A stretch of DNA of 64,000 nt from contig NZ_WHUF01000004.1 of assembly GCF_009380165.1 (NCBI RefSeq), forward strand, positions 558,001-622,000. The letters are read 5' to 3'. Positions 41,701-49,459 of the stretch are shown here, one piece after another. The stretch comes from Rugamonas rivuli. Its GTDB lineage: Bacteria > Pseudomonadota > Gammaproteobacteria > Burkholderiales > Burkholderiaceae_D. Made by a program: the position numbers and the translations under genes. The stretch's first letter is position 1, and every line of letters starts with the position of its first letter. The notes under the pieces are model-generated. The model was not told the origin of the DNA. It did no database searches and saw only the letters and a program-made list of their open reading frames with translations.

Positions 41701-44475
41701 CGCCGCAAAACTCTGCAGCATCTGGCGGATGCGTTCTATCGTAAAGTCCAGCAGATCATGCTGCACCTGATCCAGATGCGGCGCAGGCGGCAGCAAGGCC
41801 TGCAGCGTGGACTCCAGCGCCAGTGCCAGTTCGCGCAAGGCCTTGAAACCCACCGTGCCCGAAGTGCCGGCCAAAGTATGCGAAGCCTGAAGCGCTTCAG
41901 CGTTCACCGGCCGGCGCGGCTCATGACGCCATTCGCCAAAGTCCTGCGTCAGCAGACGCACCAGTTCATCCGTCTCGTGCAGATAGATGTTGTACAGCGG
42001 CAGAGCGATTTCCAGCTCACCGATATGCTTGACGTTGTCGTCGCGCGGCACCAGCGGCGTGATGGTCGGGAACTCGATGACGTTGCCGGCAGCGACAACC
42101 ACCGGCGGCGCAGGCAGCTCCGTCAACGGCGGCAGCTCGACCGCCTCCGGCTCTTCAGTGGCAGCAAAATCAGGTTCCTCGACCACGGCCTGCACGGCCT
42201 CCTCCACCGGCACCGGTGAAGGCTCCGCAGCCGACGGCGCATCGATAACGAAGCCGCCGCCATCCTGCACACGCGCAGCCGCAGCCACCAGCGCCTCCGC
42301 ATTGCGCACAGAAACGCCGGTGGCAACCAACTCCGCCACCCACGCCCCCATCTGCCGCGCCGCCTCGTTCAGCAAATCAAACAGCGCATCCGTCGCCGGC
42401 CGCGCTTCCGCCAGCCACACATTCATCACCCGTTCAATGCCATGCGCCGCATCGGCAAACTGGTTCAGGCCCACCATCCGCCCACTGCCCTTGAGCGTAT
42501 GGAAGGAGCGCCGCAACATGGTCAAATTCTCTTCACTGCCCGACTCCGCACGCGGCTTGGCCAGCGTCGCGTCGACAAACTGCAGCACCTCCTGCGCCTC
42601 GGAGATAAAAATCTCCAGCAGCTCCGCCTCCTCCGCCGCATCGCTGCTGGCCGGCGCGGGCGCCTCCACCGGCATCGCGACCGGCGCAGGCGCAGGCACC
42701 TGGTCCTCCAGCACCGGGATCGACTCCGAAGCCGGCATCTTCTTGAACGGCACCGAACGGAAAGTGCCATGCTCCGCATCGAACGCAAAGCGCTCACGCG
42801 CACCAGCCGCGTTCTGCGCCAGCATGTCGACAAAGAAGCCCAGCGCACCGACATTCTGCGCGATGTCGTCCAACGCCTTCGGCTCCAGCGACGGATCGCC
42901 CTCGCCCGACGCCAGCGCATGCACCGCCGCCTTCACATGCCGCGCCGCCTGCGTCGCATCGTCCTGGTCCAGGATCGCCAGCGCGCCCTGCAACTGGTGC
43001 AGCACCGGGTCCAGCTCCACCAGCGACGGCCGCTTCGACGGCTCGGCGTAGTACTCGTCGAGCACCTTCTCCACCTGCCGCAGGCCGGTCTTCATCTCCA
43101 TCGCCAGCGCGACGACCGTGTCGTCCTGCTGCATCTGCTGCGCCAGGCCGCTCTGCCATTGCGCCGGTTCCGGCGGCGTATCGCCGGACACCAGCGCCAG
43201 CAAGCGCGCACCTATCGTATCGGCATGCGCCGCGAAATCGCCGGGCAGATGGCGGATCTGCTCCAGCCCATGCTCGGCAAACAGCAGCGCGGTCGCCATC
43301 TCCAGCGCCAGCTCCTCGCTGCGGCCGGCGGAGATGGCGGTACGCGCCACATCGGCCAGCTGCCGCAGCAGCACACTCAACGCCGGCATCTCCAGCTGGT
43401 CGCAAGCCGCCGCCACCTCGGCCAGCGCGCCGCCGAAGGCCGCATCGAGCGCGGGATCGATTTCCGCGCCGGCCAGCCTGTCCCAGCTTGCCTTGGCCTT
43501 GGCCATGCCGGCCTTGGCGCGCTCCAGCGCATCGAGGTCGATCTGGCCGTAGCGGCGGCGTTCGTAATCGACCGGCACCAGGCCGTCCAGTGCGAACACG
43601 CGGCGCAGCTGCTGCACCGTTTCCGAAGCCGACGACGGACCGGCAGCGGCGATGAAGAACAGCGCGTCGCGCAGCATCGCATCCGGCTGCGCGGCTGCTC
43701 CCTGGCTCAGGCGACGGATCTGCAGATTGATCAGGCCAAACAGCTGCTTGACGTACAAGCCGCCCGCCAGTTCGCCACTGGCCACCAGTTCGGCGAAGGC
43801 CTGCATCGCCAGCCAGAAGGTGTAGGCCTTGGCGTCCTGCTGCGCGGCGGCGACCAGCTTCACGGCTTCCAGCAGTGCGGCGGCATGTTCCTGCTGCTGT
43901 GCCGCTTCGGTGCTCTTCAGGTAGGGCAGCAGCGATTTTTCAAACCGCTGACGATACGCCGCGTAGTCAGCAGCCGGCGCCTCGCCGGCTGCTGGCACAC
44001 CGGCACTGCGCGACAGGTCGGGATAGAACAGGTCGGCCGGATGGATGCGCTCCACAGCCATCATTTCCTGCACCGCACGGTAGTACGGGAACAGCTTGAC
44101 CGGCTGCGACGGCACCCCCTCCAGCAGTTCCTGCAAATACTCGACCAGCGCCTGGTACAGCTCCGCCAGCGTCTGCGCATGGTCGGTACTGCATTTGAGC
44201 GTGCCGGCCTTGAAGCGGTCCAGCGCCTCCTCGGCCACCTGCGTCACCAGGCCGACGCCATCCACGTCCACCATCATCAGCGCGCCGTGCGCCTGGTGCA
44301 GGTGGGACTTGGCGTGCTGCAGCTGGGTCGCCTGATCTTCCTGCGCCCGGCCGCCCGCTTCGAACAGGGCGGTTTTCGAGCGTGCCAGCGACTCGCGGAT
44401 TTCCACCATCACCCACGACAAAGGGCCGGTATCAAACTGCGGTTGCGGCGGATTCGGAAAATCAGTTGTGGTCAT
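38719..44475 (-). CDS. chpA: ChpA-type hybrid chemosensory histidine kinase/response regulator
   Basis: 1918-residue signalling hub of the Pil-Chp system controlling type IV pili. Hpt domains: canonical at H659 (SFHTLKGSG), H866 (ASHTLAGTS) and H1177 (LLHTVKGSA), with two degenerate ones near the N-terminus (QAHGALMM, LHQLQGALAI). An acidic Glu-Pro linker follows H866 at about residues 1045-1105. Kinase: N-box LRNAIAHGVES near 1503, G-box FTDDGAGLD and GRGVGMDVV. Then a CheW-like domain and a receiver with D1846 (LMLVDIEMPRMDG). P. aeruginosa ChpA is larger and has more Hpt modules. It overlaps the SRPBCC gene and follows pilJ by 30 bases. Confidence 0.94.
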   Translation of the reverse strand: MTTTDFPNPPQPQFDTGPLSWVMVEIRESLARSKTALFEAGGRAQEDQATQLQHAKSHLHQAHGALMMVDVDGVGLVTQVAEEALDRFKAGTLKCSTDHAQTLAELYQALVEYLQELLEGVPSQPVKLFPYYRAVQEMMAVERIHPADLFYPDLSRSAGVPAAGEAPAADYAAYRQRFEKSLLPYLKSTEAAQQQEHAAALLEAVKLVAAAQQDAKAYTFWLAMQAFAELVASGELAGGLYVKQLFGLINLQIRRLSQGAAAQPDAMLRDALFFIAAAGPSSASETVQQLRRVFALDGLVPVDYERRRYGQIDLDALERAKAGMAKAKASWDRLAGAEIDPALDAAFGGALAEVAAACDQLEMPALSVLLRQLADVARTAISAGRSEELALEMATALLFAEHGLEQIRHLPGDFAAHADTIGARLLALVSGDTPPEPAQWQSGLAQQMQQDDTVVALAMEMKTGLRQVEKVLDEYYAEPSKRPSLVELDPVLHQLQGALAILDQDDATQAARHVKAAVHALASGEGDPSLEPKALDDIAQNVGALGFFVDMLAQNAAGARERFAFDAEHGTFRSVPFKKMPASESIPVLEDQVPAPAPVAMPVEAPAPASSDAAEEAELLEIFISEAQEVLQFVDATLAKPRAESGSEENLTMLRRSFHTLKGSGRMVGLNQFADAAHGIERVMNVWLAEARPATDALFDLLNEAARQMGAWVAELVATGVSVRNAEALVAAAARVQDGGGFVIDAPSAAEPSPVPVEEAVQAVVEEPDFAATEEPEAVELPPLTELPAPPVVVAAGNVIEFPTITPLVPRDDNVKHIGELEIALPLYNIYLHETDELVRLLTQDFGEWRHEPRRPVNAEALQASHTLAGTSGTVGFKALRELALALESTLQALLPPAPHLDQVQHDLLDFTIERIRQMLQSFAAGDMPAAQPELITALHDLRAELEAAPPAASNDIEARLDDLVAETMHDITSAPPAPVESAMDKLFRETFDALSGSVPESEAPASASAPKKTEARADDSIDDLFNAAFDDAFAEPPLKIAEPLDQEPEPAPAPVAAEPEPEPEPDVLPSAVAPSPEPEPEPLPELAPEPEHAHALASEPSPEPELDAEILELPPAEPEILAAAPAIFHDELDADLLPVFLEEGADLLPQVGEALRAWQHNPADTTQAQSLLRLLHTVKGSARMAGAMRLGQHAHEIETHIENMVHAGSATPQAFDELLAHYDHALLLFEQLQHPDALQQAAGAAGLAADVTRLDSGTPAIAGTSDIATDLTADATGAASTGDAGAASLAAVGAAAAAASPHAPADDLQTGTKSPLVRVRADILDRLVNQAGEVSISRSKLENEVETLRASLFDFSENLTRLRRQLREVEMQAESQIASRMSISSEREFDPLEFDRFTRLQELTRMMAESVNDVASFHESLTRSVDSAGDDLVLQARLTRDLQRDLMRVRMVPFASISERLFRVARQSAKEVDKRVNLDIRGSAVEVDRSVLERMAAPFEHLLRNAIAHGVESRSARTEAGKNETGELLVQVTQQGNEVVIEFTDDGAGLDLERIRAKAISNGLLQEDEEVTDAQIADLIFEPGFSTAESLTELSGRGVGMDVVQSEAQALGGRVDMFSERGKGTRFTIHLPLTLAVTQVVLIAAAGKTYALPAILVEQVLQMKDAALVEAHHNGYVPIQGQHAELHYLPALLGDAAAHPPVQRSAPVMMLKNGNERLAVRVDEVLGNREVVIKNIGPQLARMVGIAGATVLGSGDIVLILNPVALAQHLAHHPEMKQHFAQAAGDSPAPGQQGRSIMVVDDSMTVRRVTQRLLEREGYNVVLAKDGVDALEQLQGARPDLMLVDIEMPRMDGFDLTRNVRGDERTRDIPIIMITSRSADKHRNYALQLGVNAYFGKPFQEPVLLDAIEGLLRGAAT
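41157..41336 (-). repeat. Glu-Pro repeat-coding tract inside chpA
   Basis: Degenerate ggctc/ggctct units encode repeated Pro-Glu pairs in ChpA between the second and third canonical Hpt domains. It likely makes an extended charged linker and could vary in length by in-frame slippage. Confidence 0.6.
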
Positions 44476-44505
44476 GCTTGCCTCAGCCTTTCAATGATGG
44501 GCGGT

Positions 44506-46830
44506 TCAGGACGCGATGCGGAATCGCGCCACCGAGTTTTTCAATTCCTGCGCCAGCACTGACAGCTTGTGAATCGATTGCGCGGTTTGCTGGGTGCCGT
44601 CCTGGGTCTGCTCCGTCACCGTCAAAATATGTTGGATGTTCTGCGCCACGCCGCTTGCCGACGTGGCCTGCTGGCCGGTCGCCATCGAGATGCCGGAGAT
44701 CAGCTCGGCCAGGCGGTTCGACACCTGCGAGATGTCGTTCAGCGCCGCGCCGGCCGCATCGGACAGGCGCGCGCCTTCGACCACGCCCTGCGTCGACTTC
44801 TCCATTGCCGCCACAGCGTCGTGGGTATCGGTCTGAATCGTGCGTACCAGCGCGCCGATCTGCTTGGCCGCTTCGGCCGAGCGTTCGGCCAGGCGCTGCA
44901 CCTCTTCCGCCACCACCGAGAAGCCGCGCCCCGCCTCGCCGGCCGATGCGGCCTGGATCGCCGCGTTCAGCGCCAGCACGTTGGTCTGCTCGGTGATGTC
45001 GGAAATGAGTTCGGTGATCTCGCCGATCTCCTGCGACGATTCGCCCAGGCGCTTGATGCGCTTGGACGTATCCTGGATCTGCTCGCGGATCTCGTGCATG
45101 CCCTTGATGGCGTTTTCCACCGCCGTCGCGCCCTGCTGCGCCGCCGCCACCGACTGCCGCGCCACGTCGGCCGATTCACTGGCCGAGCGCGATACGTCGG
45201 TAATCTCATTGGCCATCTTGACCACCGTGGCCGACGCATCCTGGATCTCGCGCGACTGCTGCTGGGACGCCAGCAGCAGATCGCTGGAGATGCTCTGCGC
45301 GTGGGTGGACGCCTTGGTCACTTGCTCGGCGGTGGCGGTCACGCGGCCGACCAGGCCGCGCAGCTCTTCCACCGTGTAGTTGACCGAGTCGGCGATGGCG
45401 CCGGTGATGTCCTCGGACACTGTGGCCTGCACCGTCAAATCGCCGTCCGCCACTTCCTGCAGCTCGTTCATCAGGCGCAGAATCGCCGCCTGGTTCTGGT
45501 CGTTCATGGCCTTGGCTTCCTCTTCCTTGCGCTGCGACTGCTGGCGCATGGATTCCGCTTCCTGGCGGCGGCGGTCGGCGCCACGGGTGCGGTTGTACGA
45601 ATCCATCAGCAGCACGCGGCCGATGGCCGCCGCCGACACCAGCGTCAGCATGCCGCCGGCCACCATCAGCCAGAAGGTCATGCCCAGCGAATCCTGGTCT
45701 TCGCGGTAAGCCTGCTGCAGCACGGACAGGCGCTGGCGCAGCGCTTCGTTGTCGGTGAAAATCAGCTGTTCGGCATTCTTGGCGGCGCCGAATTTATCCA
45801 GCTTGTCGAGGATGGCCGACACCAGCTTCTGGTACTCCTCGAATTCGGTTTTCAGCGCGGTGAATTTGTCGCGCAGGTCCGGCTCGCGCACTGCGGCCAG
45901 TCCCAGCGGCGCGCTGCCGTTGAGGAAGCCGTCGACGGTGTTGCGGAACACGGTGGTGTCGCGGCCCAGCTGGAACGCGGTTTCCGAGCTGATGCCGCCG
46001 GCGGTGAGGAATTCACCGGCGCTGCGGCTCATGCGCTGGGTCAGCATGGTCAGCTTGCCAAGCGCCGCGATCTCGCGCGCCGATCCGCCGCGCTGCACCT
46101 TGAGCGCGGAGATGTCTTCGGTGCGGTTGAGCAGGGCCGGCGACATGTCGTTGAGCTTTTTCAGCGTCTTGTCGACGCCGCTCAAGTCGGCCTTCAGCAG
46201 CAGGATGGTGCCGGCCGCGATATCGGACGGACCCCATTGCTTGCGCGCCGCCGCCACCACGGGGGCCAGCGCGGAAATCGGTTCGCCGATCTCGCGGCCC
46301 TGATAGCGGCCGCCGCGCGTCATCAGCGCGAAGTCGTTGTTCAATTCCTTGCGGCTTTCCTCCAGCTGGCGGAAGCCTTCGGCGCTGCCCTGCACCGCGT
46401 TCGGCGTCGCCTTGCCGATGCGCTGCGAGTGCATCAGCGCATCGCTGGCGACCTGGGTCTGGGTGGAGCGGTTGGCGCTGTGGATGGTGTTCAGCGCGAC
46501 GAACAGGGCGCTCAGCGCCAGGCTGACCGCCAATGCCGTCGAGAGTATGCTCAGCTGGCGCTGCGCCGGCAGGTGGCCGATCAGCGGCAGCTTGAAGCCG
46601 GTCCCCGGTTCGGCTGCGGCGACGGGAGCGCCGCCGCGACGGCCCAGCGCGTCGCGCAGGCGCAGCGGCGCGGCGCTGTCCGCGTTATCGGCGGCTGCGG
46701 GCGGCTGGGCCTCGACGACGGCGGTATGCAAAAACTGCGAATCGCCCGCTTCGCCCAATTCTGAATTCGCTGCCATGTCCTGGCCGGCATTCCGGTTGCC
46801 ACGCGAGAAAAACCCCATCTTGAAAGCCAT
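44506..46830 (-). CDS. pilJ: PilJ-type methyl-accepting chemotaxis protein
   Basis: Inner-membrane chemoreceptor of 774 residues for the Chp cascade. An extended cytosolic N-terminus of about 80 residues precedes transmembrane helix 1 (ILSTALAVSLALSALFVAL), a large periplasmic PilJ-type sensor, transmembrane helix 2 (FWLMVAGGMLTLVSAAAIG), a HAMP-like region and a long signalling domain whose hairpin tip reads ITEQTNVLALNAAIQAAS. No PilK methyltransferase is beside it. Homologs respond to surface contact or pilin. It follows the cheW-like gene by 45 bases. Confidence 0.94.
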   Translation of the reverse strand: MAFKMGFFSRGNRNAGQDMAANSELGEAGDSQFLHTAVVEAQPPAAADNADSAAPLRLRDALGRRGGAPVAAAEPGTGFKLPLIGHLPAQRQLSILSTALAVSLALSALFVALNTIHSANRSTQTQVASDALMHSQRIGKATPNAVQGSAEGFRQLEESRKELNNDFALMTRGGRYQGREIGEPISALAPVVAAARKQWGPSDIAAGTILLLKADLSGVDKTLKKLNDMSPALLNRTEDISALKVQRGGSAREIAALGKLTMLTQRMSRSAGEFLTAGGISSETAFQLGRDTTVFRNTVDGFLNGSAPLGLAAVREPDLRDKFTALKTEFEEYQKLVSAILDKLDKFGAAKNAEQLIFTDNEALRQRLSVLQQAYREDQDSLGMTFWLMVAGGMLTLVSAAAIGRVLLMDSYNRTRGADRRRQEAESMRQQSQRKEEEAKAMNDQNQAAILRLMNELQEVADGDLTVQATVSEDITGAIADSVNYTVEELRGLVGRVTATAEQVTKASTHAQSISSDLLLASQQQSREIQDASATVVKMANEITDVSRSASESADVARQSVAAAQQGATAVENAIKGMHEIREQIQDTSKRIKRLGESSQEIGEITELISDITEQTNVLALNAAIQAASAGEAGRGFSVVAEEVQRLAERSAEAAKQIGALVRTIQTDTHDAVAAMEKSTQGVVEGARLSDAAGAALNDISQVSNRLAELISGISMATGQQATSASGVAQNIQHILTVTEQTQDGTQQTAQSIHKLSVLAQELKNSVARFRIAS

Positions 46831-46875
46831 GCCACCCTCTCCGGATTAGTTGCGGTCTACACCAGTATGCCGCCC

Positions 46876-47439
46876 TTACAAACCAACTTGCAGAAAACGC
46901 GATTCACGCACCAGTTGCGCCAGGTCGATGCGGGTCCATTGCTGGCCTTCGCCATCGGTGAAGTGCTGGCTGCTCCATTCGGGTCCGGCATCGGCCGATG
47001 CTTCCACTGCCTGCATATCGGCCAGCTTGCGCAGGCCCAGCACGCGTTCGGCCAGCAGCGCGCAATTGAAACCGAGCGAGGGAGCGAATGTGATCAGGCG
47101 GCGTTCGGATGCCGCAGCGTCGCCGGCGGCCTGGCCCTGGTAGCGCGCCAGGTCGATCACGCCGGTGAGATTACCGCGAATATTGGCCAGGCCCTGGTAC
47201 CAGTCCTGCGCCAGCGGCACCGGCGTTACCGGTTGCAGCGGCACGATTTCACTGATCTGGGTCAAGTCCAGCAAACAGTGGTGGCCGCCGATCATCACGC
47301 CGAGCTCACGGCCACCAGCGGCGGCGCCAGTTTTGGCGGCCTGCATGCGCTCCAGCAGCTGCACCTGATACTGGCGCAAACGGCTGCGGCGTTCCGGGCC
47401 GGCCGGGGTGGATGGGGTGTCGGGCGCCTGGCTGCTCAT
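46876..47439 (-). CDS. pilI: CheW-like adaptor PilI
   Basis: 187-residue scaffold protein linking PilJ to ChpA. A short Pro-rich N-terminus is followed by a CheW fold: GVMIGGHHCLLDLTQISEIVP, WYQGLANIRGNLTGVIDLARY and RVLGLRKLADMQAVEA. It lies three bases after pilH and 45 bases before pilJ in the operon order pilG-pilH-pilI-pilJ-chpA. Length is typical. Confidence 0.92.
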   Translation of the reverse strand: MSSQAPDTPSTPAGPERRSRLRQYQVQLLERMQAAKTGAAAGGRELGVMIGGHHCLLDLTQISEIVPLQPVTPVPLAQDWYQGLANIRGNLTGVIDLARYQGQAAGDAAASERRLITFAPSLGFNCALLAERVLGLRKLADMQAVEASADAGPEWSSQHFTDGEGQQWTRIDLAQLVRESRFLQVGL

Positions 47440-47442
47440 CGC

Positions 47443-47808
47443 TTAGCCGAGGGCGGCGATTTTGGCCAGCAGCTCGGCCGCGTCGACCGGCTTGACCAGG
47501 TAGTCGCGCGCGCCCTGGCGCAGGCCCCAGATACGGTCGGTCTCCTGGTTCTTGCTGGAGCAGATAATCACCGGCACGTCCTGTAGCTCGGGATCGCGGG
47601 CGATCGAGCGCGTGACCTGGAAGCCGTTCGCGCCGGGCATGACCACATCCATCAGGATCAACTGGGGTTTGTCGGCCTTGATCTTGGCCAGCGCTTCCTC
47701 GCCGTTTTCGGCGGTGGAAACGGTAAAACCGTTTTTAACCAGGATGTCGGTCAGGTAGTAACGCTCCGTGGGCGAATCGTCGACGATCAGAATTCTTTGT
47801 ATGGTCAT
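47443..47808 (-). CDS. pilH: Response regulator PilH
   Basis: Single-domain CheY-like receiver (121 residues). Phosphoacceptor Asp in LILMDVVMPGANGFQ; conserved acidic pair near the N-terminus in ILIVDDSPTERYYL; Thr/Ser switch region VIICSSKNQETD; conserved Lys in YLVKPVDAAEL. In Pseudomonas PilH acts on pilus retraction/cAMP balance as the second output of ChpA. It follows pilG by 20 bases and precedes pilI by three. Confidence 0.94.
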   Translation of the reverse strand: MTIQRILIVDDSPTERYYLTDILVKNGFTVSTAENGEEALAKIKADKPQLILMDVVMPGANGFQVTRSIARDPELQDVPVIICSSKNQETDRIWGLRQGARDYLVKPVDAAELLAKIAALG

Positions 47809-47828
47809 GGTATTCCCCTGAAGCTTGC

Positions 47829-48242
47829 TTATTCTTGTGTGGCGACGGCCCCGCCGCCGGTGTGCTCGCGCACGGCGGCCAGCAGGCTGTCTTTGGTAAA
47901 AGGTTTGGTCAGATAGGCGGCCGAGCCGACCATGGCGCCGCGCGCGCGGTCGAACAGGCCGTCCTTGGACGACAGCATCAGCACCGGCGTGGCGTGGAAC
48001 TTGGCGCTCTTCTTGATCAGCGCGCAGGTCTGGTAGCCGTCCAGCCGTGGCATTAAAATATCGCAGAAGACCAGCGCCGGATGGTGGTCGTTGATCTTGG
48101 CCAGCGCGTCGAATCCATCCTCGGCCAGCACCACCTGGTAGCCAGCCTGGGTCAGGAAGATCTCGGCCGAACGACGAATCGTGCTGCTGTCGTCGATTAC
48201 CATGATTTTCAGGGCATTAGCGTGCGGCGCGGTCGTCGTCAT
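47829..48242 (-). CDS. pilG: Response regulator PilG
   Basis: CheY-like receiver of 137 residues with an N-terminal stretch before the fold. Phosphoacceptor Asp in VFCDILMPRLDGYQ, acidic pair in MVIDDSSTIRRSA, and Lys in YLTKPFTKDSL. PilG is the output that promotes pilus extension in the Chp system. ATG 48242 gives MTTTAPHAN; the open frame reaches 48278 but the upstream residues look like noise. First gene of the pil-chp operon, about 100 bases after the rubredoxin gene on the same strand. Confidence 0.93.
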   Translation of the reverse strand: MTTTAPHANALKIMVIDDSSTIRRSAEIFLTQAGYQVVLAEDGFDALAKINDHHPALVFCDILMPRLDGYQTCALIKKSAKFHATPVLMLSSKDGLFDRARGAMVGSAAYLTKPFTKDSLLAAVREHTGGGAVATQE

Positions 48243-48345
48243 AATCGGTTCGCTGGAATGGTGGCTACACCATAGCATAGGCAGACGGCGGCTGGCGCGA
48301 TAGTCGCACTGCGTGGCAATGCGCCGTGCCGCCGGCGGCGGGGAA

Positions 48346-48537
48346 TCAGATGGCTACCATCTCGAAATCGTCCTTGCGGGCGCCGCATTCCGGGCAGCTC
48401 CAGTTCATCGGCACATCCGCCCAGCGGGTGCCCGGGGCGATGCCTTCGTCCGGCAAACCGGTTTCCTCGTCGTAGATCCAGCCACAGATCAGGCACATCC
48501 AGGTCTGGAACTCCTGCGTTGTTTCATTGCTACTCAC
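48346..48537 (-). CDS. Rubredoxin
   Basis: 63-residue iron protein with the four cysteine ligands in two C-x-x-C motifs: MCLICGWIYDEE and SCPECGARKDDFE, separated by GIAPGTRWADVP. A one-electron carrier in the cytosol; the partner reductase or oxygenase is not nearby. A GTG start at 48537 with AAGGG nine bases upstream is preferred; an in-frame TTG at 48558 would add seven residues. Its position upstream of pilG is a common arrangement in Burkholderiales, without a known functional link. Confidence 0.92.
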   Translation of the reverse strand: MSSNETTQEFQTWMCLICGWIYDEETGLPDEGIAPGTRWADVPMNWSCPECGARKDDFEMVAI

Positions 48538-48594
48538 GTTCTGCCACCCTTCAATCAAGTAAAATGCTGAATTAGGTATCTTAATCTACCCGCC

Positions 48595-49443
48595 GTGCAA
48601 AACCAAACTTCTCCTCTCATATTAAGCTTCGGCGCCGCCGATCCGGCCGGCGCGATCGGCGTCCAGGCCGACCTGGCGGTATTTTCCGCCCTCTCCTGCA
48701 CCGGCCTTGCCGTGACCACCGCGTTGCTGATCGGCGACAGTGCCCGCGTCGAGGATGCCCAGGATATCGACCCTGACTGGGTCTCCGACCAGGCCCGCGT
48801 GGTGCTGGAGGATATGACCATGGCCGCCTTCAAGGTCGGCGCGCTGACCAATATCGAACAGGTGGCGGCCATCGCCGAGATCCTATCCGACTATCCGGAC
48901 GCGCCGCTGATACTCGATCCGTTCAGCTCCCGCCTGGCCGATCCGGCCGACGCCGACGAGGCCGAGGAACTGCTGACGGCTTTGCGCCAGCTGCTGGTGC
49001 CGCAGGCCACGCTGCTGATGCTGTCGCAGGTGGAGCTGGGCCGGCTGGCCGAAACATGGCGCGAAGGCGCCGACGACACGATGGAGTCGGACGTCGAGCA
49101 CCTGCTGGCCCTGGGCTGCGAATTCGTGCTCGTCACCGGCACCCAGGCCGGCACGCCGCAGGGCGAGGCGGCCGCACCGAACACCCTGGCCAACACCCTG
49201 TTCGGCGCCGACGGCATGATCAGCCACGACGCCTGGCAGCACATGCCCGGCCCCTTCCTCGGCGCGGGCGGCACGCTGTCGGCGGCGATCACCGCCTTCA
49301 TGGCGCGCGGCGCCGAAGTGCCGGGCGCGGTGGCGGCGGCGCAGGAATACACCGTCGGCGCGCTGGCGCACGCCCATCGCTACGGCATGGGCAAGTTTAT
49401 CCCGAACCGTTTTTTCCATATGCAGCAGGCTTTACCAACTTGA
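48595..49443 (+). CDS. thiD: ThiD-like hydroxymethylpyrimidine/phosphomethylpyrimidine kinase, divergent
   Basis: Ribokinase-fold protein of 282 residues with a GTG start and no clear Shine-Dalgarno. The N-terminus ILSFGAADPAGAIGVQADL resembles the ThiD start but lacks the S-G-G-x-G-I-Q-A-D form. The anion-hole motif that is GTGCT in ThiD reads GAGGTLSAAI, so the conserved cysteine is glycine. The middle keeps VTTALLIGDSARVEDAQDID and ILDPF. It may be a diverged ThiD or a kinase with another substrate in the thiamine/pyridoxal family. No other thiamine gene is adjacent. hemL follows after 16 bases. Confidence 0.8.
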   Translation: MQNQTSPLILSFGAADPAGAIGVQADLAVFSALSCTGLAVTTALLIGDSARVEDAQDIDPDWVSDQARVVLEDMTMAAFKVGALTNIEQVAAIAEILSDYPDAPLILDPFSSRLADPADADEAEELLTALRQLLVPQATLLMLSQVELGRLAETWREGADDTMESDVEHLLALGCEFVLVTGTQAGTPQGEAAAPNTLANTLFGADGMISHDAWQHMPGPFLGAGGTLSAAITAFMARGAEVPGAVAAAQEYTVGALAHAHRYGMGKFIPNRFFHMQQALPT

Positions 49444-49459
49444 TATTGAAGATGCCATC

